From Planoprotostelium fungivorum (taxonomy: Eukaryota > Evosea > Variosea > Cavosteliida > Cavosteliaceae), in assembly GCA_003024175.1 (NCBI GenBank), contig MDYQ01000349.1:1-18688 (forward strand): a DNA stretch of 18,688 bases, in the 5' to 3' direction. A model generated the notes under the pieces. The model ran no database searches, was not told the DNA's origin, and worked only from the letters and a program-made list of their open reading frames with translations. Numbering within the stretch: the first letter of the stretch is position 1; every line of letters starts with the position of its first letter. Below are positions 10,299 through 18,688 of this stretch, one piece after another. The translations under genes and the position numbers were made by a program.

Positions 10299-11374
10299 AT
10301 GCCCTACACTGCCAATCACCCCAATAGAGCCGCTCTGCTCAACTTAGTCCAACAACACAGACAGAACAGATATAACTCAGCATTTCGTGGAAAGGCATCA
10401 ACCAGGATTCTGAGTGATACCACTGTTGAAGACGACGAAATCGATTCCTGGTATGCAGATGCACAAGCAGCCAACGTACAGCCTCCACCAAACAACGTGG
10501 ACGAGCTATGGGTAGATCTGAGGGCCGCCATAGTCCCTCCCGTCCAGACTGTCCCCGCCGGTGAATCTTGACCCTTCTTTATTCTCTTTATATTCTCAAT
10601 ATTCTCGTCGCGGCTCTACATGCCCCTCAGGCTCTAGCTCGCTTAGTAACGGCCCAGAGGGGTCAATATGCCTGCGTCACGTGACCTATGTGGGACCTGT
10701 CTCTTATGTTTTTATAGATCTGGTCCAAAGAATGCAAACATTGGAAACGATTCTACGCTCGACGCTGTCTCCCAATCCGTGGTCAACTGTGACACCACCA
10801 GATGAAGCCTCTGAAGCCCCTGTCAAGAGTTCTGCAGTTGAATATTATGGCTTTAAGAATAGGTACGATCAAGGCCATAGTGGGCACAAGAACTACCGTA
10901 AGACACGATGCCTCATTACAGGGGAGTACCATTACTCCATGGCTGTTGGTGGAAGGGCGATTGTGAAAGCTGCCCATCTTCTCCCAAGAGGTGCCAAGGA
11001 CAACATGAGACTCTTCGGTTTAGGTAAGAAGCACATCAATAGTCCCCGCAACATTCTGCTCCTCTGTAAAACTGTTGAGGAGGCATACGATCGATTGATG
11101 GTATGCTTTGTACGAGACCCAATTCACAACACGTACCGTCTCAAGGTGTGCTAATTTACATCTTCTCGGCTTAAACATGTAGGTTATGGATCCCAGTCTC
11201 TACGCGGAACCAGCTCTACCATCTGCTCAATCATTTCGAGTGCTCCCCAGTCGTCGTGACATACATTCTTCTGGAAGTCGTTTGTTAACAGCTTCTGAGA
11301 CGATGATGTCTGTTCCATACACCTGTCTTTGCGTCATCCTCTCTTCTCGATCAGATGATCTCGCACCTTGTTGA
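10299..11374 (+). CDS. HNH-nuclease-domain protein (HNH_2/fungal-type), 3' end disturbed
   Basis: Model: 10299-10560, 10718-11145, 11183-11374. The intron 10561-10717 ends TTTTTATAG and joins GCCG to AT in phase. The intron 11146-11182 (GTGTGC...CTAAT...TGTAG) removes a TAA and continues to VMDPSLYAEPALPSAQSF, which resembles what follows the HNH core in related fungal proteins. The core reads RCLITGEYHYSMAVGGRAIV, KAAHLLPRGAKDN, SPRNILLLCKTVEEAYDRL: a leading Cys, the His of AAHLLP, the Asn of PRNILLL, and Glu where many HNH_2 members have a final His. Residues 1-90 are unrecognised. The last about 45 codons lie antisense to the exon of cyclase copy B and are probably not native. Such HNH genes are often expanded families; role unknown. 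Confidence 0.6.
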
Positions 11375-12634
11375 TGCCCTCTAGTCGTGCAGCAATGTTG
11401 ACATTGTCACCGATGACAGTGTAGTTCATTCTCACATCTGACCCCATGTTGCCCACAAGCACTTCTCCTGTGTGGATGCCGATCCTCGTGTGCAGCTGCA
11501 CACCGTACTTGTCTTTCCATCTCTTGTTCAGCTGTTTCAGCTCTCTCAAGCACGCCAGAGCGACTTGACATGCCACAGTTGGATGGTTGGGAAGGCTCTC
11601 AGGCTTGTTATAGATGGACATAATGCAATCTGATGCCACTCAGACGTGTCCCACGTATATAAATTATCATACCTCCGATGTACTTGTCCACTGTGCCGCT
11701 GTGCTGACTGATGATGAAGGTCATCGCTTCCAGATACTCTTCTGTCAGTCCAGCCAGCTGCATCGGCTGCATCGTCTCTGCAAGCGAAGTGAAGCCCTGT
11801 CCATACATCAGTCTTGCGCGAAGAAGTGCACTCACTTGTATGTCTTGGAACATGACAGTCACTTTGGCAGGACTGAGATGAGACGAAGCTTCTCGGTTGT
11901 ACTTGAGTATGTTCAAGATGACTTGATTGGGCACGAATTTGCGAAAACTCTTCAGAGCCGTGTGTAGCTGTTTCATCAATCAAATCGTGATGCGTTCAAT
12001 GTCAATGACAGTGATGCATGCCTACAACCGTAATAACAGAGATGATCATGTCATCACCTGCATGAATGACGCCTGCAGTAATTTAGCTTCGTAGAAGCGA
12101 GGTGTTGACAGCTGCTTGAGATCCAATTCCATCCGAGCAACGCGGCTGAGCTCTTCAGACAAGTTCTTCAGTGGTTTAGTCATACAATATGCCACCACGA
12201 TTGCGATGACCACCGTTATGATCACAATCATGACCAGTACAATGACGACGGTTCTGTGAATCACGTCAGAATCATATTCGTAGGATGAGATGTATCACAT
12301 CACGTATCGTCGTTGGATCTCTTCTTCTTTCGCCAGTGGATACAACTTGATCAGAGTCCAGCGAGTGAAGGGAATGCCGACTATGGGTATCGCCATCAGG
12401 AGGTAATTTTGGTCTTTGATACTGATGAGTGTGGAGGATGTAGCGCTAACGGTGATAACTGCCGCTGCCTGAGCGATCCACGTGACAGTGCTGTTCGGAG
12501 CGAAGACGCGAGGAGAGAAAGTGCTTGCGTTCAAGAAGGGACTGTCACCGTTGCATGTAGCGACGAGCATCTTATCTTCATTGACGATGAGAGACAGTAC
12601 ACCATCTTCCGTCGTGTTTAAGATCTTCGTGATG
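11227..12634 (-). pseudogene. Receptor-type class III adenylate cyclase, copy B (5'-truncated fragment)
   Basis: Exons: 12299-12634, 12058-12253, 11836-11967, 11673-11796, 11367-11629, 11227-11322. The first four have exactly the same lengths as the matching copy A exons (336, 196, 132, 124). It codes for the membrane-proximal half of a Cache-like sensor, a transmembrane helix (VVIVLVMIVIITVVIAIVVA), a HAMP-like linker (TKPLKNLSEEL) and a class III cyclase domain. Metal-site Asp residues lie in MFQDIQGFTS and DKYIGDCIMS; YTVIGDNVNIAARLEGINK and VYGTDIIVSEAV complete the fold. Lys in DKYIGD and Thr in NYTVIGD suggest ATP as substrate. No signal peptide, first helix or start codon remains. The C-terminus stops soon after SRRLGS. 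It is either a pseudogene or part of a misassembled second gene. Confidence 0.75.
11701..11970. repeat. 270-bp identical direct repeat, copy in cyclase B
   Basis: The 270 bp match 12838-13107 without a mismatch by eye. They span part of exon b4, the whole 39-nt intron and all of exon b3. The partner differs on both sides: the next intron and the flanking HAMP exon are clearly diverged. Confidence 0.9.
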
Positions 12635-12644
12635 CTGAAGATGA

Positions 12645-14878
12645 TCAATCCAAACGAACGATTCGCTGTTTCAGCTCTCTCATGCAGGCCAGAGCCACTT
12701 GACACGCTACAGCTGGATGGTTGGGAAGACTTTCAGGCTTGTTATAGATGGACATAATGCAATCTGATGCCACTCAGACATGTTCTATGATGTCTTTAAG
12801 TTGTCACACCTCCGATATACTTGTCCACTGTGCCGCCGTGCTGACTGATGATGAAGGTCATCGCTTCCAGATACTCTTCTGTCAGTCCAGCCAGCTGCAT
12901 CGGCTGCATCGTCTCTGCAAGCGAAGTGAAGCCCTGTCCATACATCAGTCTTGCGCGAAGAAGTGCACTCACTTGTATGTCTTGGAACATGACAGTCACT
13001 TTGGCAGGACTGAGATGAGACGAAGCTTCTCGGTTGTACTTGAGTATGTTCAAGATGACTTGATTGGGCACGAATTTGCGAAAACTCTTCAGAGCCGTGT
13101 GTAGCTGACTCATCGTCAGCACCATCGATTGAACTTAAGGATGAAAACAGATATGACGGTAGTGATGAAGAAGATGAGATTGTGCTGGTGATCACCTGCA
13201 TGAAGGACGACTGCAACAGCTTCGCTTCATAGAAACGAGGTGTAGATAGTTGTCTCAGATCTAATTCCATGCGAGCAACGTGTTTGAGTTCTTCCGACAA
13301 GTTCTTCAATGGCTTCGTCATCCAATACGCTAAGATCAGCACTACAGCCACACAGACGATGAGTAGTACGACCAGCACGGCAACAACCGATCTATATCCA
13401 TCAGAGATGTCAATCATCACACGACTCACATCACGTATTGTCTTTGAATGGCTTCTACACTTGCCATGGGATACAGTTTGATGAGAATCCATTTGTTGAA
13501 TTGAACGCCCACCATGGGTATCGATTTGATGAGATAGTGGTTACCATCGATCGTGATGAATGAAGAAGAAGTAGTGTCGATAGGTGTGGCGGCAGAAGCC
13601 TTCGAGATCCACTCTACGGTGCTGTTGGGAGCGAATAGGCGAGCGGAAAACGTGTTGGGGTCGACCGAAGCACTGTCTCCATTGGATGTCGCCACGAGCA
13701 TCTTCTCTTGATTGATGATGAGAGATAAGACACCAACTTCCGTGGAGTTCAAGATGTCCGTGATGCTGTACGTCGATCAGGATTCAAGGTTCCACAGAAG
13801 CTGTCTCACGCTGTCGTAGGAAACGAAGTGTAGATACCAGCCAGGGCGTTTCCTGCGCTGTCACAGACAGCGTACGATACTGCATAAGTTTCTACGGGTA
13901 TGACGCCGATTCCAGCGCTCTGCAAGATGTCTGACACTTGGAAGGTTGTATTACACGGAGGATGATCCCCGATGTAAATCGAATAACGTTGCCCCTTGAC
14001 CTGCGATGTGTCTGAACGGCGGTCAATCGCAGTCTCTTCGTCACTGCTCACCGTTGAATAGAAAACTGTGGGATTCAAAGTTCAAATCGGCGAGAGGGAG
14101 GGAAGTACCGTTGGTGACCCAGAGAGACCCCACCACGGTATCGTTCGGTGCAGGATAAGTTACGGCAAATAAGATGGGCCCTGTCCCTATTTCAGATCTC
14201 ATTCATCTCTCTCCACTCACTCCCTACTCCCCAAACGATGGCGGCCAGCTTTCCGTCGGGAAAGCATACCGTGAAGAGGTTCGGGCTGTTGGCCTGAAAA
14301 GATGAGAACAACCGAGATATTTTCTCACCTGCAGTACGGCCGATTGTGCGATGTCCATCCAAAACATGTAATTCTCGGGAAGAGGCACGGGATATGATTC
14401 GTTGAGATGAAGGGGCTGGAACCGAAAGGAAGTGTAAGCGGTGGACACTGAAGTCGTCAAACTTTCGATCGTGATGGTAATGTTATGTGTTTCATTATGA
14501 AGCATCGAGACATTTTCGTTCACTCGTTTTCAGCAAGTCCGAGCTCTGACTCAATAAGCTGACCACGGCGGCGTTCGTCAAGAGAATGTTTGTATTCGCA
14601 CGATCGTTCAAGCCATCGAGTATCAAACGCTGCTGACTGACCACTGAGAGGGGAGCTATAATGGCGGTCACGCTGATGACGAGCCCCAGAGTCATGGCGA
14701 TGTAAATGGACCGTATGGACACCAGGGACGACAGTCTGTCTTTCCACCTCTTGCCTCTGTAATGAGATCCGAAGCTGACCGCCGAGCTGAAAGTAGAAGG
14801 TATATCTATGGGCGACACGCTGTGAGCTGAGCTCTCGGGCTCATCTTCGAACGGCACGACTTTCGATAGGTGGACCAT
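12645..14878 (-). CDS. Receptor-type class III cyclase, copy A (cyclase domain truncated)
   Basis: Exons: 14551-14878, 14329-14522, 14221-14293, 14109-14186, 13810-14065, 13430-13765, 13196-13391, 12973-13104, 12810-12933, 12645-12763; phases agree and give 611 residues. A cytosolic start (MVHLSKVVPF) is followed by a transmembrane helix at about 57-79 and an extracellular Cache-like region at about 80-420 (ALAGIYTSFP, GVLSLIINQEKMLVATSNGD). A second helix lies at about 423-447 (VVAVLVVLLIVCVAVVLILA), then a HAMP-like linker and a cyclase domain from about 488. Both metal Asp residues are present (FQDIQGFTS, IGDCIMS). After RELKQ the reading enters copy B intron sequence and stops within five codons, so the VIGDNVNIAARLE and SEAV parts are lost. 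On its own it should be inactive unless it dimerises with another cyclase. One intron (14523-14550) is only 28 nt. Confidence 0.78.
12838..13107. repeat. 270-bp identical direct repeat, copy in cyclase A
   Basis: Partner of 11701-11970, offset 1137 bp, same orientation. Intron sequence inside the tract is identical too, so the match is not explained by protein constraint. Confidence 0.9.
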
Positions 14879-14898
14879 GCTCGCAGGTTCGTGAAGAA

Positions 14899-15249
14899 AT
14901 GGTAGAAAGAGCACGCAAACCACAGCTTAAGGTGCGTATATTACCCTTGGACCAAAATAGGAACGCCTTTCAGCTTCGTCAGGTGGTGTTTGGGGTGCGA
15001 GATGTGGTGGAAGGAGATATAATAAGGCTAGTTGCTGACAGAAATAGACTTTTAATGTGGGTTCAAAGTACCGACGTCAATAAGTGCGTCAGATTCAACC
15101 GTGGTAGCCAGCCTAATATGACTACATCACGCCAGCTTCAGACCGAACAGAATCCTGTGAGAAAAAACAGGAAAATACCTGAAGACACTTGTCAGCCCCA
15201 AGGATTACCAATCATCCATCTGACGATTATCGACCTCACTGTGCCTTGA
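14899..15249 (+). CDS. Orphan ORF, 116 codons, unrecognised
   Basis: An uninterrupted ORF lies between the divergent starts of cyclase A (14878) and RGP1. It begins MVERARKPQLKVRILPLD and has the central stretch VVFGVRDVVEGDIIRLVADR. I recognise no family, signal peptide or membrane segment. Its codon choice (ATA, TTA, CTT) is more AT-rich than the neighbouring genes. Single-exon status is unusual for this intron-dense locus. It may be a small gene, the relic of an inserted sequence, or a chance ORF in a shared promoter region. Confidence 0.3.
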   Translation: MVERARKPQLKVRILPLDQNRNAFQLRQVVFGVRDVVEGDIIRLVADRNRLLMWVQSTDVNKCVRFNRGSQPNMTTSRQLQTEQNPVRKNRKIPEDTCQPQGLPIIHLTIIDLTVP

Positions 15250-15326
15250 ATAGACAGAAAGAGTCATACGATGTTATTTCATCGACGTGTCGAATCGTTA
15301 GAAAGGATGATTAAAATCGTCCAACT
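15250..15326. other. Spacer upstream of RGP1
   Basis: I see no gene or clear motif in this AT-leaning stretch. If RGP1 starts at 15495 the non-coding region extends to 15494. Confidence 0.4.
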
Positions 15327-17517
15327 ATGTATAGATTCATATCGAGTGATCACCACAGGAAGGAATGGCTTCGTCGAACCTTCTCGGTCAGACTCTCATC
15401 GAATGCGATCGAATTAATAATCGCATCATCATTCGTCCATCACGTTGTAGAAGAGGAGGCCTCCTCATGTCTTACATCGCACATCCCACGACGCATGAGC
15501 CAACGTACATGGTCTTTTGGAGTTGGTAGCCTCCTGTCTTCACTCTCCTTCTCCTCCACATCCAACTCAGATCTTCTCAACAGTCCAACTGAAGGAAGAG
15601 AGAGACGGACCTCCATTTCAGCGCCATCGCCTTCAGGCCTTCGCGTTAGAGCTTCTTTAAATGCCGAGAATTTCTTCCCCGGTTCAACTCTATCGTGTCG
15701 AGTGAATATCACGCATCTGTCTCCCTCTATAGCGAAGAAAGAACACGACCTTGGAGACGCAGAACCCTCACACGAGACGACAGAACTTGTCGAGGATGGA
15801 ATCGGATGGATATGTGCCTGCGTGATGGGAGTTATGACGTGGGATCCCAGTCTGGTCAAATACGAAGCACCTTCAGATCCATCAGAGCCAGTCAAATTCA
15901 TGCACGACCCTCGATTCAACTTCCATCCCGATAAATTACCACCCTCTCTGTTGCCCATCATCGATCCTCTCAATGCATTGGGTGAGACATACGATTTTAG
16001 CATATCATCCCATCGCTATTCTATTAATGTCGTGATGGACATGATATGACGTAGATGATTGACTTTGTGATAGGAAGCAACGAAGAGGTCATCTTCAAGA
16101 CACCTGTATACTTTATCACCGGCTGTGTCACCATGGATTCTCACAGTCAACGCGAATGTGATCTCATCTCCACGCCATCCACATCTGACGACATCACCAG
16201 ACGAATTTCAATGCAAACTACCCTACAACTTACCACCGACATTCAAAGGATCTGGCATCCGATATCGCTACACACTGACCTTATCTATTCAACCTCTCAG
16301 AGAGACAAATACGACCAAGGTTGCCTCCCTCACCATACCTTTTCGCATCGTGAATCCTTCCAGCTGTGAGTATACAACGTTGTAGATGGTGATTAAACGT
16401 GAGAAATAGCTTCGAAGGAGACGGGTTTACCGAGGGGGTTGAACAGTGGACACGATTATGATTTGAACAGCAGAGAACTAGAAACGACAAAGACACTGAG
16501 TGGTCTGAAGCAGCAGCAACAGCTGACGAACGGGAGGAGACAGAATATAGATCAGGTGAAAAGATGAAGAAGTCATGTCATCATGCGATCGTCTCGATCG
16601 TCATCTGATCAGACGTAGTTTTCAGAGGCAAATCATCTCTTGTTGTTATCCCAACACGATTTCACCCACAGTTTGAAACGTAACGCACAATTGTTCGAGG
16701 AGAACTCTCGGCCGGTGAGGAAAAAAGAAAAAAAGAGCGTGGGGATTGAAGAGAAGCCAGGTGAATATGACGGTGAAGAAGGGAGGCCATCAGATTGTAA
16801 AGTTGACCATCAACCGAACCGTCTTGTCTTTGGGTGACGTCATCAAAGGAATTTTAGATTTCTCATCGTGCAGCGAGAAGACCAGATGTTATCAGGTGAA
16901 TCTCCATCAAAAGAGAGAGAAATCACAATTCATCTCGTTTATCCAATCTGTTCAGAAAAACTTTCTTCCAAACAAACTTTCTGCCAAAAAAAATGAAAAA
17001 AAAAGATGACGAGGGCAGGTATCGATCCGTTTAGAAATGGAAGAGAGCATCTGTGCAGAGAGGGTGAATTCGACGAGAGCTGGTAAGGCGATGACGAGGG
17101 TTGCGGCGGAGCATCATCAGATGCTGCGGAATCACAGGAACTCCTCTTTCAGCTTTCAGATCCCTTCTGATGGTACACAAGAGATGCTGACAGACATGGG
17201 TGAGCACATCATCACATCATCACATCACATCATCCATGACACTTTCATCCTTTCACGTTTCATCGTTGGCGATCATCATGATGACAATGATCTTGACCAT
17301 GATGAAATAAGAACTGAAAGAAGAGACAGTGAACGTTCGATGGCGCTTGAATTTCGAGTTCATCACTGGAAACGCAAAAACAACGACAGACGAAGGAATA
17401 CTGTTAACGACACACGCAACGGTTCAATCTCTCAATTGGTTGCTGCCACTGCGAATCATCGTGGCTTCGTTACCCCCGGAGTCCATCTACAACCTGCCCG
17501 TTGTCATCTTCTGTTAG
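15327..17517 (+). CDS. RGP1: RGP1-like subunit of the RIC1-RGP1 Rab6/Ypt6 GEF
   Basis: RGP1 pairs with RIC1 to activate Rab6/Ypt6 on Golgi membranes and supports endosome-to-Golgi retrograde traffic. Exons: 15327-15981, 16074-16157, 16201-16365, 16410-16555, 16619-16714, 16761-16895, 17019-17199, 17330-17517; phases agree, giving 549 residues. An in-frame ATG at 15495 (MSQRTWSFGVGS) would give 493 and may be the true start, because residues 1-56 look like random Ser/His-rich sequence. Landmarks match the Rgp1 family in order: VRASLNAENFFPGSTLSCRV, IFKTPVYFITG, LPYNLPPTFKGSGIRYRYTL with TLSIQP, VKLTINRTVLSLGDVIKGIL, SFSFQIPSDGTQEML, VRWRLNFEFIT and a C-terminal LPLRI. The intron 16158-16200 was placed by alignment with the family. 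The TAG stop overlaps a GATAAA hexamer. RIC1 is not in the window. Confidence 0.88.
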
Positions 17518-17599
17518 ATAAATTGTTCGTACGATGTGATGTCCCGTTACGATGTCATCCAGTGAATAACAAGTGACTCGCTTACACTGTCGACATTCT
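17518..17599. other. 82-bp convergent intergenic spacer
   Basis: It separates the stop of RGP1 (plus) from the stop of the last gene (minus). GATAAA-type hexamers overlap both stops (17517-17522 plus; 17599-17604 minus). Nothing else is seen. Confidence 0.5.
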
Positions 17600-18656
17600 T
17601 TATCTGTGCCGTTGATTCTGATTCATGTACAGACTCGGCGTGGCTATACTGTAGCTGGGCGTCGCTATGCTCGGTTTATCACTGTTCGCTCCATTCGTTG
17701 TCGTCACGTTAGAAGTGGTTGCAGTCTGTGCGCTCTTGCTGTGGGGCAAGTGACCGTTCGGTTGGGTCATGATGTGAGGCGGTATCGATTGTGAATTCGA
17801 GAGAGTGTGGTGGTGACTCATGCCAGGTGGTAGCTGAGACATGGCAGGATGGATGGTCATCGGGTAGACGTAAGGGTGGGGTGCCATTTGGTAAGCCAGA
17901 GAGTAAGCGGCTCTGAGAGGATCTGTATTCATCAGCAGCTGCATCAGCGACGATGATGGGGTGCGGGGGAATTAAAATGAAATAAAACCTACCGTTCATG
18001 GCGTAATATGATTCGACCATCACATTAGAGTCACTCATGGGCCTCATGTAGGCTGTTTCCATTCGGCCGAGGACGTTCCTTATGAAGTTGGCGGCGAAGG
18101 GAAGATTATCGTATGGGATCTTTTCAAACTCTCGGTTCATGTTTTCCATCCATCTCTTGGCATCAAACTCTTCCTGATGGATTGTCAGATGTGTGATGTC
18201 ATTCGATCGAGAAGGGCAATGTGATGATTGATATGATGAGACGAACCGATCGACGATGGAAACTCGTGCTTCACCTTCTGCGGTGGTGGTTGACTCTCTG
18301 TCTTTATCGTTGCAGCAGGTGGTGGAGAAGGAGAGACCCCCGTGGGTGATGGGGGAGAAGATTCCTCATCGCTGCTGGCGGCTGGCATGTCTTTCGCTGA
18401 ATCCCAAAATGTCCTGGCCACTTTTGTATGAAGCTTTCTTCGCACCTGTTCCATCACATGTCAGAGATTGTCTATGATCGAGAGGTGGACTCACATCGGC
18501 CGCAGAGGGGTCTTGAAACTGTCTCATCTTGACGCTGAGACGAAACGGGCTCGAGAGGCCTGCCGCAAGACAGACACCTCCATCGTAGAGGGTGATGAGA
18601 GTGGAGAATTCTGCATAGCGGAGGGAGATGTTCTTAACGTCTCCTCGGGATGGAAA
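17600..18656 (-). CDS. Unrecognised protein with a low-complexity tail (5' end outside window)
   Basis: Exons: 18495-18656, 18275-18445, 17993-18173, 17600-17922, in phase, 279 residues before the stop at 17600. The acceptor at 18657 (GATTCAG) shows that more exons lie beyond the right edge. The visible protein starts with a compact region (RYAEFSTLITLYDGGVCLAA, LSVKMRQFQD). An acidic/Ser/Pro linker follows (SSDEESSPPSPTG), then a helical segment rich in aromatic and charged residues (RWMENMNREFEKIPYDNLPF, FIRNVLGRMETAYM). The tail is rich in Met, Pro, His, Thr and Ser (YVYPMTIHPAMSQLPPGM, TATTSNVTTTNGANSDKP). This pattern would suit a nuclear or transcription-related regulator, perhaps of the amoebozoan CudA kind, but I cannot confirm any family. 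Confidence 0.65.
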
Positions 18657-18688
18657 CTGAATCGGTTAATGATTATCGGTGGCGATTG

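Noticed and set aside
15050-15080. GGGTTCAAAGTACC, resembling a tRNA B-box
   Set aside because: There is no A-box, acceptor stem or anticodon arm at the right spacing, so no tRNA is called. No other RNA gene was found.
15440-16003. 187-codon minus-strand ORF opposite RGP1 exon 1
   Set aside because: It is the antisense shadow of the RGP1 coding frame, which has clear family motifs.
1-18688. CRISPR array, prokaryotic operon or phage features
   Set aside because: The window is intron-rich eukaryotic DNA. The tandem repeats are short simple arrays within introns, without spacers.

Overview
The window is nuclear DNA of a free-living protist. Every long coding stretch is broken by short GT-AG introns, mostly 35-60 nt with GTGAGN donors and a CTGAY/CTAAC-like branch site. 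Genes lie on both strands with very small spacers. The gene content (a G8-domain secreted protein, a Cache/HAMP receptor-type class III cyclase, a mitochondrial carboxylase subunit, and membrane-traffic genes RGP1 and TRAPPC12) and the intron style fit an amoebozoan, for example a protostelid-like amoeba. That assignment is inference from content; I cannot place the species. All exon models were built by hand from reading-frame continuity and splice consensus, and the phases add up across each complete gene.

Layout, left to right. (1) 1-4486, minus: a large G8-domain/CEMIP-like secreted protein, 17 exons, running off the left edge. (2) 4487-5029: a spacer with a duplicated, about 200 bp, palindrome-bearing element. 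(3) 5030-7772, minus: the 3-methylcrotonyl-CoA carboxylase beta subunit, 12 exons, complete. (4) 7877-9668, plus: a TRAPPC12-like TPR protein, divergent from the previous gene across about 104 bp. (5) 9669-11374, plus: an HNH-nuclease-domain gene with an uncertain 5' end and a disturbed 3' end. (6) 11227-14878, minus: two tandem receptor-type cyclase copies. The upstream copy (A) keeps its N-terminus but is cut inside the cyclase domain. The downstream copy (B) has lost its N-terminal half but keeps nearly the whole cyclase domain. Their junction, at about 12664/12665, joins the middle of an exon to the middle of an intron. (7) 14899-15249, plus: an orphan ORF of doubtful status. (8) 15327 (or 15495)-17517, plus: RGP1, complete. 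(9) 17600-18656, minus: the 3' part of an unrecognised gene with a low-complexity C-terminal tail, running off the right edge.

Two genes act in membrane traffic: TRAPPC12 in the metazoan-type TRAPP III tether, and RGP1 as partner of RIC1 in a Rab6/Ypt6 GEF. MCCC2 acts in mitochondrial leucine breakdown. The neighbours do not form an operon. The most unusual parts are the rearranged cyclase pair abutting the HNH gene, the duplicated palindromic promoter-side element, stop codons fused to polyadenylation-like hexamers in four genes, and two apparent introns of only 25 and 28 nt.
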